A model generated the notes under the pieces. That model did no database searches and was not told the DNA's origin. It worked only from the letters and a program-made list of their open reading frames with translations. From Phascolarctos cinereus (Eukaryota > Chordata > Mammalia > Diprotodontia > Phascolarctidae), in contig NW_018344015.1 in NCBI RefSeq assembly GCF_002099425.1, positions 3,812,501 to 3,876,500 of the forward strand: a stretch of DNA of 64,000 bases, in the 5' to 3' direction. A program made the position numbers and the translations under genes. This document shows positions 21,176-33,420 of the stretch, in pieces (position 1 is the first letter of the stretch; each line of letters opens with the position of its first letter).

Positions 21176-22213
21176 CTTTTGTGACACATCTGGATTTTCA
21201 CTCTCAGAATGGATTTTGGTGCTTATGTAAAAAAAAGACTTCAAAATTAGCAGCACATTAGATAGCAAAACCTTGGGGGAATCATCTTATGGTCTTAAAT
21301 TGCTGGGTCAATAACTTTAGCCTAGGGGGGGTAGAGCCAAGATGGCAAAGTAAAAGCAGTGACTTTTTTGAGCTCTCCCCCAAATCCCTCCAAACACTTG
21401 TAAAAAATGGATCCAAACAAATTCTAGAGCAGCAGAACCCACAAAAAGACAAAGTGAAACAAATTTCCAGCACAAGGCAACCTGAATGGGTGATTAGAAA
21501 GGTCTGTAGCATCTAGCTGGGAGAGGAGTGCAGTTTGGCATGGGAGTGCAGGTAAAACAGGCCTCAGTGAACCTGGAGCAGACCTCAGAGGACTGAATCA
21601 TGGGCAACTGTGGCAGTTTCTAGATTTCTCAACCCACAAATGCCAAAGACAACTTAGAAGGTCAGTAGGAAAAGTCTGTGACTGTGGTGAGAGAAAAGAA
21701 TGGTCCCAGCCCTTGTCCAGGTGCAGCCCCTGGGTGGTGGCTACTTCTAGAAGTCTTGGGCCACAGACAGAGAGAAAATGAGTTGCTGATTGGAGGGGGA
21801 TTGCAGGGATCTCTTTTCTGGTGCAGGAATCTCTTTTCTGGTGCTGAGGCAGGAATCTCTTGCTTTGCCCATGCTTAGATCTGGTTCGAAGTTCTAGGCA
21901 GAGGTCCTGGGGTGAGAAGGAGTGCTGGCATGGTGCAGCTTGTGGTGGTAGTGAAGAGAGAATCCTCTTCACAGTTTCAAGGCATAAAAGAGTACTTGTG
22001 ATCCCTCATAGACCAGAGCCCAGGCCAGGAAAAGAGTGAATACCTCTCCTTTGATCATACTACCTTGAAAGAACTGAAAATTTACAGGTCCCCAGAAATA
22101 TCTCTAAAAACAACTGCAAAAAACCCCTGAAGCTTGGGACAGTATATTCTCCACGTTGGAAGCAGAACTCTACCTTGACGTTGAATTTAAAATACAAGTA
22201 ATTGGCTGGGAAC

Positions 22214-23322
22214 ATGAGCAAACAGTGCAAAAAAGTCGTACCATAGAATCTTTCTTTGGTGACAAAGAAGATCAAAACATACAATCAGAAGAAGACAACT
22301 AAGTCAAAACTCCTACATCTAAAGCCTCCAAGAAAAATATGAATCAGTCCCAGGGCATGGAAGAGCTCAAAAATGATTTTTAGGAGCAAGTAAGAGAAGT
22401 AGAGGAAAAACTTGGAAAATATGAGAGTGATGTAACAAAATCATGAAAAACAAGTCAACAGCTTGCTAAAGGAGACCCCCAAAAAAATACTGAAGAAAAT
22501 AACACCTTAAAAAATAGCCTAAACCAAATGGCAAAAGAGGTTCAAAAAGTCAATGAGGAGAATGCCTTAAAAAGCAGAATTGGCCCAATGGAAAAGGAAG
22601 TCCTTAAGTTCACCGAAGAAAATACTTCCTTAAAAATTAGAACGCAGCAAATGGAAGCTAATGACTTTATAAGAAATCAAGAAATTATGAAACAAAACCA
22701 GAAGAATGAAAGAAATGGAAGACAATGTGAAAAGCCTATTCAGAAAAATAACAGTCCTGAAAAATAGATTCAGGAGAGATAATTTAAAAATTATTGGACA
22801 ATCTGAAAGCCACGATCAACAAAAGAGCCTAGACATTATCTTTCAAGAAATTGTCAAAAAAAAAAAAACTGCTGTGATATTGTAGAACCAGAAGGTAAAA
22901 TAGATATTGAAACAATCCACTAATCACCTTCTGAAAGAGATCCCCTAAGGAAAACTCCTAGGAATATTGTATCCCAATTCCAGAGTTTCCAGGTCGTGGA
23001 GAAAATATTGCAAGCAGCAACAAAGAAGCAATTCAAGATTGTGGAAACACAGTCAGGATAACACAAGATTTAGCGGCTTCTACATTAAGGGAACACAGGG
23101 CATGGAATATAATATTCTGGAGGTCAAAGGAGATAGGATTGCAACCAAGAATCACCTACTCAGCAAAATTGAGTATAATCTCTCAGGGGAAAACATGGAT
23201 ATTCAGTGAAATAGGGGACTTTTAAGCATTCTTGATGAAAAGACCAGAGCTGAAAAGAAAATTTGACTTTCAAATACAAGACTCAAGAGAAGCAGGACCG
23301 GTAAAGAGGAAAAAGAAATCAT
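22214..23322 (+). pseudogene. HAL1/L1 ORF1 remnant (copy A)
   Basis: It begins ATGAGCAAACAGTGC and soon meets a stop. The middle part (22528-22767) reads as a long coiled coil with heptads (MAKEVQKVNEENALKSRIG). The C-terminal RNA-binding part is recognisable ('NIVSQFQSFQVVEKILQAA', 'KFDFQIQDS') but spread over shifted frames. L1 ORF1 protein is an RNA-binding trimer that coats its own mRNA; this copy cannot make it. Confidence 0.75.
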
Positions 23323-23953
23323 AAGAACTTTATTAAGGTTGAACTGTTTACATTCCTACATGGAGAGATGATATTCGTAACTCATGATGCTTATGTCACT
23401 ATCAGGATAGTTGTTGGGAAAAATTATATGTATGTAGATAGATAGATAGTAGATAGATGGCACAGGGTGAGTTGAAGAGGAGGGGTGATATCTGGAGAAC
23501 AAAAATAAGTGGTGAGGGAGGATTATACTGGAAGGAGAAAGGGAGATGTAGAATTGGGTAAATTATCTCACATAAAACAGACAAAATGCTTTTACAGTGA
23601 AGGGGAAGTGGAGGAAGGTCAGAGGGAATGAGTGAATCTTATTCTCATCAGATTTGGCTTAAGAAGGGAATAACATACACATTCAATTGGGTAGAGAAAT
23701 CTATCTTACCCTACAGGAAAACATGGGGGAAGGGGATAAAAGAAAGGGGGATGATAGAAAGGAGGACAGATTGGTGGAGGGGGTAATAAGAAGCAAACAC
23801 TTCTGAGGAGGGACAGGGTCAAAAGAGTAAATAGAATAAACAGGGACCTGGATAGGATTAAGGGAAATATAATCAGTTTTTTACAACATAACTACTATAC
23901 ATTTTGCATGACTACACGTATAACCTGTATCAAGTTGCTTGTCTTCTCAATGA

Positions 23954-23977
23954 GGGTGGGTGGGGAGGGAGGGAGGG
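23954..23977 (+). repeat. Potential G-quadruplex in 3' UTR of copy A
   Basis: Six runs of three or four G separated by single T or A bases within 24 nt. It lies in the L1-type 3' UTR just before the first pseudo-tail. G-rich 3' UTR tracts are a known feature of mammalian L1s. Confidence 0.8.
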
Positions 23978-24309
23978 AAATAATTTGGAACCCAAAGTTT
24001 TAAAAACATATGTTAAAAATTGTTTTTACACGCAATGAGAAATAAGATATTTAGGCAATGGGGTATAGAAATCTATCCTGCCCTACAGGAAAATAGGAGG
24101 GGAAGGAGATAAGAGAAGGTGCAGGAGATAGAAGGAAGGGCAGATTAGGGGAACAGGTATTCAGAATGTATGCCATTTTGGAGTGGGGGAGGGGCAAGAT
24201 GGGGAGAAAATTTGGAACTCAAAATCTTGGGGAAGTGAATGTTGAAAACTAAAAATAAATTAATAAAAAAAAATAAGAATTTGGATGATATAAAAAATAA
24301 CTTTAGCCT

Positions 24310-25309
24310 GACTCTGGAAGATGCTGAAACAATGAATTTACCTAAAGTATATTTCCAACTAGAATCTAAGTGTTGCCCTGGAGGAAAACTGATATCACCC
24401 TGCTTATTTTCCTTAACTATAAATGGGGACTGAGAAATCTGGCCAACTCAACACAGACAGTGTCTAAGTAAATGTTATAAAAGTAACTGCATTATTTGGT
24501 GAGAAAAATTGTGCCCCAAATTTCAATTATATAAATCCCAAATTGCTAAATTCAATCTTTTTCTTTAAAAGAGTTGGGTCAAAGTATGCAAAGACCATCC
24601 AATCTTTTTGGAGTCATCTGTAATTCCCTTTTACTCTTCTAACTTTCTTAACACTAAATCTGAGCAAAAGATTATCAGTGCAAAGCAATAATTTTTTATT
24701 GCTGTTTTATCTTCCCCAATTCCTGTACACATGAACTATCCTGATATATAATTAGAAACAGATATAAGTGCCAAAATGGCAAATGCAACACTCACTGGAT
24801 GTTTCACTTAGACTTTTCAGGTAACAGAAATATGTATAGAGAGTAGACCAGAAACATTTTTTCCCAAGATGTCTTGCATCTCTTTTCCATTAACTGTGTC
24901 CATGACAACAGTTTGCAACTACATATTTTATGCATAAGATGTCAAGCTACTTATTTCCAGTACTAAGAGGAACAAATGATCCTCTGAAAAAATCATGGGA
25001 TCTCATGCAGCAGTGACATTATAAATACATGAAAGTATAAGTTAGAACATGACCATAATTAGAAAGAGATTAATGGGTCTTGATCTTGATTTTTTTTTAA
25101 ATTGGGCCTCTTCATTTGATATTCCTTATGGAAAAAGAAAAAAAAAGTAGATCATATGTGAACACTGGCAGTTATTAGATTAATCATTTAATTTTAGGAG
25201 GTAAGAAGAGAGAATATGCTGGTTAGTTGCAACTGCTAAATCCTTGGCATGGTACTGAGTGTTTCTTGGATTTATTATACACTGCAGATATTTTTGTTGC
25301 TATATTATA
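24310..25309. other. No recognisable gene or repeat
   Basis: Unassigned A/T-rich DNA right after copy A's TSD. No long open frame or element is recognised. Confidence 0.4.
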
Positions 25310-25440
25310 ACCTCAGTGAACACAGGGACCATGACAACTAGCTTAATAATTCCTACAGGCCATAGTATGGTGTTTTGCACTTAGTGGGTGCTTTATAAAT
25401 GGCTGTTGTATAAATGAATGAGTGAATGGAATAATGAATG
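25310..25440 (+). mobile_element. L2 LINE 3' end
   Basis: 'gaacacagggaccatgacaa', then 'gcacttagtgggtgctttat', then the terminal 'aatgaatgag' repeats, as in an L2 3' terminus. Confidence 0.65.
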
Positions 25441-25599
25441 AAAAAACTCCCTGCAGCAAAATTCTTATAATTTAATTGAGTTCCAAAGTGAATGGCTATA
25501 AAAGAAGATGTGACATTAAAGCCTGCTGTCAATGGCCTTGTTTTAACCTGATACTTTGATTTCTTGCTTAGACTATAGAATTTTTAATCCAGGACCAAA

Positions 25600-25775
25600 A
25601 TGAAGCTTTTGAACCATCTAGTTCAACCTCCTTATTTTCCAGGTAAGAAAATTAAGCTCTGAGACATTAAGTGACTTGCCCAAGACCACACAGTTAGCAA
25701 GTAGAAAACTAGGAATTTGAACTCAGGACCTGTTTTCATTTTTCTTTCCACTGGGTGTCATTGCCTCCTGAGCAA
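25600..25775 (-). mobile_element. MIR/CORE-SINE fragment
   Basis: The complement of a SINE core: 'gaaaattaagctctgagaca', 'agtgacttgcccaagacc', 'atttgaactcaggacctg', ending near 'attgcctcctg'. Confidence 0.65.
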
Positions 25776-25929
25776 GAAACCCTCTGGGCTATTTTTAAGT
25801 TGTGCCCAACTTTTGCACTCTACTTCAACCAATAAAGAGGAAATAGAATTTTGAAGATCATTTAGGACCCCTCCCCCCAAAAAAACTTGTCTTTTTTTCC
25901 TACTTGAAACCCCTGGAAAATGTGAAAAA

Positions 25930-26080
25930 AACATATTTAAGTTAATCAACATTTACTGAGTTCATACTAAGTACAATGGGAACGATGCAAAGTAGCACAG
26001 TGGGTAAAAAGAAGCATGGCACTGATATTTCCATCAAGGATCCTACTTTCTAGATGGAGAAAGAAGATATGCATTTATGA
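25930..26080 (-). mobile_element. L2 LINE 3' fragment
   Basis: 'aatcaacatttactgagttc', then 'actaagtacaatgggaac' and 'gatcctactttctagatgg' fit the complement of a diverged L2 3' end. Confidence 0.45.
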
Positions 26081-26189
26081 AACTATTGTAAAGCAATACA
26101 AGACATTTATTTTTAACCAAAAACGACAACATCATTGATCAACTATTATGTGAAAGGAGTGTATAGGAATAGGAAGAAGGAAAAGGGAA

Positions 26190-26440
26190 TAAGCACTTAG
26201 ATATCACTCACTATGTGTCAGGCCTGTGGTAAGCACTTTGCAAATATTATCTCATTTAAGTTCATTATTGATTTGAATAGGAACTAGGTCTGTGATTTCA
26301 TTTTGTAGGAAACTCCAGGATAAATTAGCTCCCTCTATAAATGCAGATAGGTATCTTAACTAGAACTGAGAGTCTTAAGAGAGTTGCCTAGAACAAAGAA
26401 TTTATGTGATTTGCCCAAGGTCATAGACATCATGTATACA
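26190..26440 (-). mobile_element. MIR and CORE-SINE fragments
   Basis: 'tatgtgtcaggcctgtggta' with 'aatattatctcatttaag' (26215-26265) is the complement of a MIR 3' part. 'gagttgcctagaacaaag' and 'gatttgcccaaggtcatag' (26375-26430) belong to a CORE-SINE in the same orientation. Confidence 0.55.
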
Positions 26441-26867
26441 TTATATCTAGGAAAAAGAAGAGAAGTGATACATGGGGGAAAGTAGGGAGATCTTTGAATA
26501 AAACTTTTTGTATCCTTGTTTTTTTAGGGAAAAACTACATAATTCTAATTACTCTTTTACAGGAAAGTCCCTTAAATATTTAAAAAATATATTCAATCCC
26601 CTCCAAGTCTCCTAGAATAACCATCTCTAATTCCCTAATGTGCTCTTTATATGGTATGGCCTTATAGTCTGTCCTCAAACTTGGTTATTTTCTGGATATA
26701 ATTCTGCTTTTATTAGCATTCTTCCAAGATTGTTATGGAGAATGGCACTTGAAACTTCAGATCTTATCTCACCCAGTCTTCGTACAATAAGGCTTGCAAC
26801 TCTCTCCTGGACACTACATATCTCTTAATGAGCTTAAAAAATATGTGTGCACATGTGTGCGCACATG

Positions 26868-26916
<49 letters not shown>

Positions 26917-27150
26917 ATGCTATCATGCTATTAACTCATAAGAAGATTTGCCACTGACATCCCCATAACTTTTTCACATTTAGTTGCATCAATACAGTGC
27001 TTTGAATATTTTAAAGCTATGTAGGCATTTAATAGGCAGAGATTATAGGGACTATACCTGTGATTTATTGATAATGGAACCTCCTAGAGAAGAAAATGCC
27101 CACTACCAAATGATTGTTAAGGGCATGACTTTTAATGAAGCTAATGAAAT
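26441..27150. repeat. AC microsatellite in unassigned DNA
   Basis: A pure (AC)n tract at 26871-26914 lies in otherwise unassigned sequence. No exon or element is recognised. Confidence 0.6.
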
Positions 27151-27183
27151 ACACACACACACACACACACACATATGTATGTG

Positions 27184-27219
<36 letters not shown>

Positions 27220-27357
27220 CACACATATGTATGTGTATATATATATACATATATATACATACACATATGTATGTGTATATACACACATATACATGTACAT
27301 ATACATGTACATATATATGTATATGTATATATGTGTATATATATATATATATATTCA
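27151..27357. repeat. Compound AC/AT microsatellite with higher-order units
   Basis: After an initial (AC)n, a unit 'catatgtatgtgtatatata' recurs near 27172, 27224 and 27266, separated by TA runs. The tract then grades into 'acatgtacatatacatgt' palindromes and (AT)n. All long tyrosine/isoleucine/histidine-rich open frames here are repeat artefacts. Confidence 0.9.
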
Positions 27358-28606
27358 TGCACACACATGCATACAAAATTGTTCATTACTAACTTAGAAA
27401 TTCTTTTGGAAACAGTATCATTTGATACTTTATCATTCAATAAAGGAATTTTATAAATTTCATCCCCGTACGTTTTCCCATGAACTATTTCTGACATTTT
27501 AAGAGCAGCAGGTAACACAAGATCTTCTCCTATCATATGGGTTTTTTTAGTTTCTGCAATTAAATAAGAAGTTTTGTAAGATACTTTTTGTTGACAGTAA
27601 CAAATTTCTAAAACATTGTTTTACTTTATTTGAAGATTTTAAAAGTCATTAAAAATATTATTTTGGTTTATTGCAGTACCCTGCATGCTTGTTATTAAGA
27701 TATAATTTTAGTTTGGCTGGTCTCATTCTATCCACAGCCAAAACTTCATTAAAAATTAAGCAAAGGGTTTTTTTCCACATCATCATTATTAGAAAGTCCA
27801 TATTGCGAGGGGTGGAGCCAAGATGGCAGAGTGAAAGCAGTGACTTGCTTGAGCTCTCCCCCAAACCCTCCAAATACTCATAAAAAAATGGCTCTAAACA
27901 AATTCTGAAGCAGAACCCACAAAAAGACAGAGTGAAACAAATTTCCAGCCCAAGACAACCTGGATGATTGATCAGAAAGGTGTCTCCCACTGGGCTGGGA
28001 GCTCAGGCCGCAGTGAACCTGGAGCAGACCTCAGAGGACTGAATCACGGGCAACCGTGGCAGTGTGCAGACATCTCAACTCTTGAATGGTAACAGTCTGT
28101 TTCTGTGGTGCTCAGAGAGGAAGGATGGGTCTCAGCTCCATTCCCTAAGAGCGATGCCCTGGTGGGGGCAGCTGCTTCCAAAGCTTCTGGCCCACAGACT
28201 GAGGGGGAATCCAGTGGCTGATCAGAGAGAGATTACAGGGATCTCTTTGCCAGTGCTGAGTCAGCAATCTCTTGCTTTGCCCGTGTTTGGATCTGGGTCA
28301 CAGTTCTGGGCGGCAGTGCTGGGGTGAGGAGGAATGCTGGCCTGGTGGAGCTTGGAATGGCTGTGCAGAGAAACTCCTTCTCACAGTTATAGGACAGAAA
28401 GGAGTATTTGCGGTCACAGGCCAGGAAAGGAGTAAATACCTTGCCCCTTATCATACCACCTTGGAAGAACTGACAATTTACGGTCCCTACAAGTATCTCT
28501 GAAAACAGCTATACAAACTCCTGAAGCTTGGGACAGTACACTGCCCACATTGGAAGCAGACTCTTACCTTAACAAAGGTTTAAAACTCAAGAACTTGGCT
28601 GGGATC

Positions 28607-29678
28607 ATGAGCAAGCAGCACAGAAAGAGTCAGATTATATTATCTTACTTTGGTGACAAAGATCAAAACATGCAACCAGAAGAAGACAACAAGGTCAAAG
28701 CTCCTACATCCAAAGCCTCCAAGAAAAATATGAATCAGTCCAGGCCTTGGAAGAGCTTCAAAGGGAATTTGGGAAGGAAAAAAGGGAAGTAGAGGGAAAA
28801 CTGGGAAGAGAAATGAGAGTGATGCAAGAAAATCATGAAAAACAAGTTAACAGCTTGCTAAAGGAGACCCAAAAAAATACTGAAGAAAATAACACTTAAA
28901 AATAGCCTAACCCAAATGGCAAAAGAGGTCCAAAAAGCCAATGAGGAGAAAAATGCCCTAAAAAGAAAAATTGGCCAAATGGAAAAGGAAGTCCAAAAGA
29001 TTACTGAAGAAAATACTTCCTTAAAAATTAGAATAGAGCAATTGGAAGCTAGTGACTTTATGAGAAATCAAGACACTGTAAAACAAATCCAAAAGAATGA
29101 AAAATTAGAAAACAATGTGAAATATCTCATTGGAAAAAAACTGACCTGGAAAATAGATCCAGGAGAGAGAATTTAAAAATTATTGGACTATCTGAAAGCC
29201 ATGATCAAAAAAAAGAGCCTAGACATCATCTTTCAAGAAATTATCAAGGAAAACTGCCCTGAATATAGAACCAGAGGGCAAAATAGAAATTGAAAGAATC
29301 CACAGATCTCCTCCTGAAAGAGATCCCCAAAGGAAGACTCCTAGGAATATTAGAGCCAAATTCCAGAGTTCCCAGGTCAAGGAGAAAATATTACAAGCTG
29401 CCAGAAAAAAAATTCAAGTACTGTGGAAACACAATCAGGATAACACAAGATTTAGCAGCTTCTACATTAAAGGACGCAGGGCATGGAATATAATATTCCA
29501 GAGGGCAAAGGAGATAGGATTACAACCAAGAATCACATACACAGCAAAACTGAGTATAATCCTTCAGGGGAAAAAGTGGTCATTTAGTGAAATAGAGGAC
29601 TTTCAAGCATTCCTAATGAAAAGACCAGAGGTGAGTAGAAAATTTGACTTTCAAATACAGGACTCAAGTGGAACATGA
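28607..29678 (+). pseudogene. HAL1/L1 ORF1 remnant (copy B, best preserved)
   Basis: It starts MSKQHRKSQIILSYFGDKDQ and has about 357 codon positions, close to L1 ORF1 length. A short N-terminus is followed by a long coiled coil (MAKEVQKANEEKNALKRKIG through to about 29170). The C-terminal RNA-binding domain survives in pieces ('NIRAKFQSSQVKEKILQAA', 'KFDFQIQDSSGT'). At least two frame changes and a stop separate the parts, so it is not functional. The start is supported by 'gggatcatgagc', which is shared among copies. Confidence 0.8.
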
Positions 29679-29819
29679 AGAGGTAAACAGGAAAGAGAAA
29701 TCATAAGAGACTTATTAAGACTGAACTGTTCACATTCCTGCATGGAAAGATGATATTTATAACTCATGAGACCTTTGTCAGTATTAGGGTAGTTGAAGGA
29801 AAAAAAATTATATGTATGT

Positions 29820-29855
29820 ATAGGTAGATAGATAGATAGATAGATAGATAGAGGG
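29820..29855. repeat. GATA microsatellite inside copy B
   Basis: (GATA)n lies in the inter-ORF spacer. The matching place is 'gatagatagatag' in copy A (23437-23458), a very long CT/TAGC array in copy D (41161-41300), and unexpanded in copy C (near 36200). Confidence 0.85.
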
Positions 29856-30745
29856 CACAGGGTGAGTTGAAGATTAAGGGGTCATATCTGGAGAATAAAA
29901 TTAAGGGATTAGAGAGGATTATACTAGGAGAAAGAGAAAGGGAGAGGTAGAATGGGGTAAATTATCTCACAAAAAAAAAACAGGAAAGAAAAGTCTCTTA
30001 CAGTGGAGGGGAAACAGGGGAAGGTGAGAGGGAATGAGTGAATCTTATTCTCATAGGATTTGGCTTAAAGAGGAAATAACATACTCATTCAATTGGGTAT
30101 GGAAATCTGTCTTACCCTACAGGAAAACAGGGGGAGAAGGGGACAAGAGAGCAGGGGGATGATAGAGAGGAGGGCAGATTGGGAAAGGGGGGTAATCAGG
30201 AGTAAATACTTCTGAGGAGGGACAGGGTCAAAAGAAATAATAGAATAAATGGGAGGGCAGGATAGGATTAATGGAAATAGAGTTAGTTTTTCATAACGTG
30301 TCTGCTATAGAAGTGTTTTGCATAAGTGCACATGTACCATCTATATTGAGTTGCTTGCCTTTTCAATGAGGGTGGGTGTGGAGGGAGGAAGAGAGAACAT
30401 TTGAAACCTGAAGTTTTAAAAACATATGTTTAAAAAAAATGTTTTCACATACTACTGGGAAATAAGAAATACAGGAAATGGGGTACAGAAGTCTATCCTG
30501 CCCTGCAAGAAAATAGAAGGGGAAGGGGATAAGAGAAGGTGGGAAGAGATAGAAGAGAGGACAGACTAGGGGAAGGGATATTCAGAATGCATGCCATCTT
30601 GGGGTGGGGGGGGCAAGATGGGGTGAAAATTTGGAAGAAAAAACTTGTGGAAGTGAATGTTGAAAATGAAAAATAAATAAATTTATATTAAAAATGTAAT
30701 TGAAGAAAAACAAAATATTATTAAAAAAAAGAAAGTCCATATTGC

Positions 30746-32188
30746 AAAAATGATTTGACATATTTTGTTTCTCTTACCAGTTTAGGTGTACTACAGTCAG
30801 ATAGCACACTCTGCTGTATTGTCATCAGTATTTTTACCTCTTCTGTCTAGATTTAGCCACTTATCCATAACTGATAATTATTTTTGTCCTAAAATATAAA
30901 TATTGCTAATAATTTCTCAAATGAATACTACCTTTAGTTTATGTAATTACAGTTGTGTGTGCTTAATTTAAAAAAAATGTGTATCTTACATTCACTTAAA
31001 ACAGTAATGATAGAGAAATATTATTAAAAGGCTTTTGTCTTTACTTGCTGCAAACACGTTTCTATAAAAAGAGATAGCATTTTTTAAAAATCAAGCATTC
31101 AAACAATATAATTCAAAAATAAACTAATTTGATACTTACATGCTGAAGAATGATGGTAGGAAAATATTAAAAGTCTATTTTCTATAATTAAACTATTATG
31201 TTTCTGTGAGAACAGAAAATTGTGTATTTACAGTAAAAACACTGGTAGTTCATAACATACAATAGTCTCAAATAGTAGCTGAAGTATTTCAGGCAACATT
31301 TATTGTTACGTGGCATGAAGGCATGCACAGTGCAAAGTATGCGTGTTGTGCATTCAGAGCCAAGACTGCACTGAAGTTATGAGATGCAATATGTCCAAGC
31401 TCTGCCAGATATACCTTTGATTCGTTACACACTTAGTTTTGAATTAAGTTTTGGTTTTTGCATGTTCAGAAACCATTTACTGTTGCCAAATTTTTCACAA
31501 CCCCCCATATTCAGTTACATGACCCCATATGGGATGACAACCTACAGTTTAAAAAGCACAAGCCTAGAGAATTGAGAGGATAAATGACTTGCTCCAAATT
31601 GCAGTTATTATGTCCAAATGTTGGGCATAACCCAGGTCTTCTTGGTTACCTTGCCAAACTATCTGTCTACTATAAATGCTGTAAATCTTTCTAGGCATTC
31701 AAAAAATGTTTGTTGAATCAAATTGAATTGAGAAAATTTTTTTATTATATTGTTACCTAATGAACAATACGTATGTATTCCAGATTCGCATATTCTGTAC
31801 ATTTGATAAGTATGTCTCTACATCATCTAAGATAATAGGAATGTTAGACACTGTCAAACATGGATGCTTGGACCATGCCATGAAAGACATTTCAAGTGGA
31901 TTTTAAATCATTGATGCCCAGTCTTTGAACTCATTCAACGAACCAACTTCAAATTGTCATTACTATACTATCATCCCCTCCCAAACTATCTACCTTGTCC
32001 ACAAACTAATGACAACATGAGATTATTGTTCTAATTCCATATTAAAATCAAGATGAGGTCTATTTAAAGCTTTCTCTTGATCCATCATCCTAGTAGGCTT
32101 CTCAAAAAGTAAATGAGGTTGGTCTCATAATGACCCTATGATATTTTAATTATTCATAATGGCCCTTTGTTATCACTGATCACTTATC
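30746..32188. other. Mostly unassigned; possible hAT fragment
   Basis: A/T-rich DNA. At about 31470-31560 'catgaccccatatgggatga' and 'cctacagtttaaaaagcac' resemble the terminal part of Charlie-type hAT elements, but no second terminus was found. A weak MIR fragment ('aaatgacttgctccaaatt') lies at 31580-31640. Confidence 0.35.
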
Positions 32189-33215
32189 AAAATTATTTAT
32201 TTATTTATTTTTTGTTTTCAAGATTTACTTCCATAAGATTTTGACTTGTAAAATTTCTCCCCCTCCTTTTCCTCCCCCTCCCTAAGACGGAATGCTGTCT
32301 GATATAGACTCTATTTATCCATTCTTATTAAGCATATTTTCACATTAGTAACACTGTAAAAAAAATTAAAACTAATGGAAGAGACCACAAGAAAGAAGAA
32401 ACAAAAGAAAACAACAAAAGAAAAGGAGATCAAATAATATGCTTCTTTCTGCATTCAGACTCCATAGTACTTTCTTTGGATATGGATAGCATTTTCCATC
32501 ATGAGCCATTTGGAGTTGTCTTAGATGCTTACATTGCTGAGAAGAGTTAAGTCTATTAAAATCAGTCATCGCACAATGTGCATTTTACTGTGTTAAAAGT
32601 TCTCCTGATTCTGCTCATTTTACTCAGCATCAGTTGATATAACTCTTCCCAGGTTTTTCTGAATTCAGCCTGTTCATCATTTCTTACAGCACAATAGTAT
32701 TCCATTACATTCATATACCACAACTTGTTCAGCCAGTCTGCAATTGATGGGCATCCCCTCAATTTCCAATTTTTTGCCACCACAGAAAGAGCTGCTATAA
32801 ATATTTTTTTACGGATGGGTCCTTTTCTCATTTTAATTACCTCTTTGGGATATAGTCCTAGAAGTGGTATTGCTGGGTCAAAGGGTATGCACATTTTTGT
32901 AGCCCATTGGGCATAGTTCTAAATTGCTCGAATGGTTGGATTAGTTCACAACTCCACCAACAATGGAGTATTGTTCCAATTTTCCGAGATCTCCAACATT
33001 TTAATTTTCCTGTTCTAACATATTAGCCAATCTGATATGTGTGATGTGGTATCTCAGAACTGTTTTGATTTGCATTTCTCTAATCAACAGCGATTTGGAG
33101 TTTAGGTGTTTTTTTTTTCATGACTATAGATAACTTTAATTTCTTCCTCTGAAAGCCACCTGTTCATATCCTTTGACCATTTCTTAATTGGAGAATGACT
33201 TGTATTCTTATAAAT

Positions 33216-33420
<205 letters not shown>

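Larger units (their letters stand above)
21324..24295 (+). mobile_element. HAL1-like L1 derivative, copy A (ORF1 only), with TSD
   Basis: A 2.97-kb insertion flanked by a perfect 14-bp TSD 'aataactttagcct' (21310-21323 and 24296-24309). In order it holds an L1 5' UTR ('gtagagccaagatggcaaag'), a degraded ORF1 (about 22214-23320), the L1 inter-ORF spacer (to about 23880), then directly L1 3' UTR (about 23880-24050), and a second spacer/3' UTR module (24055-24270) with an A-rich tail. ORF2 is absent. Copy B has the same joins, so this is the family structure. 'HAL1' is the name for ORF1-only L1 derivatives; subfamily identity is untested. Confidence 0.85.
27807..30729 (+). mobile_element. HAL1-like L1 derivative, copy B (ORF1 only), with TSD
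   Basis: A 2.92-kb insertion with a perfect 16-bp TSD 'agaaagtccatattgc' (27791-27806 and 30730-30745). Layout: 5' UTR starting 'gaggggtggagccaagatgg', ORF1 (28607-29678), inter-ORF spacer with a GATA tract, L1 3' UTR joined at about 30290-30320, then a second spacer/3' UTR module (30474-30690) and A-rich tail. Length, order and joins match copy A. By eye the two differ by roughly a tenth of positions in alignable coding parts, so they are separate insertions from one source lineage. Confidence 0.88.

Noticed and set aside
21598-21972. A 124-codon - strand open frame in HAL1 copy A
   Set aside because: It is antisense to the L1-type 5' UTR, has no recognised domain, and the matching region of copy B is not open in the same way.
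27065-27536. Several Tyr/Ile/His/Cys-rich open frames, up to 137 codons
   Set aside because: They arise from the AC/AT microsatellite on both strands.
23400-30000. CRISPR-like or satellite arrangement suggested by repeated blocks
   Set aside because: The repeated blocks are the two HAL1-like copies, each with its own TSD, and not a regular array.
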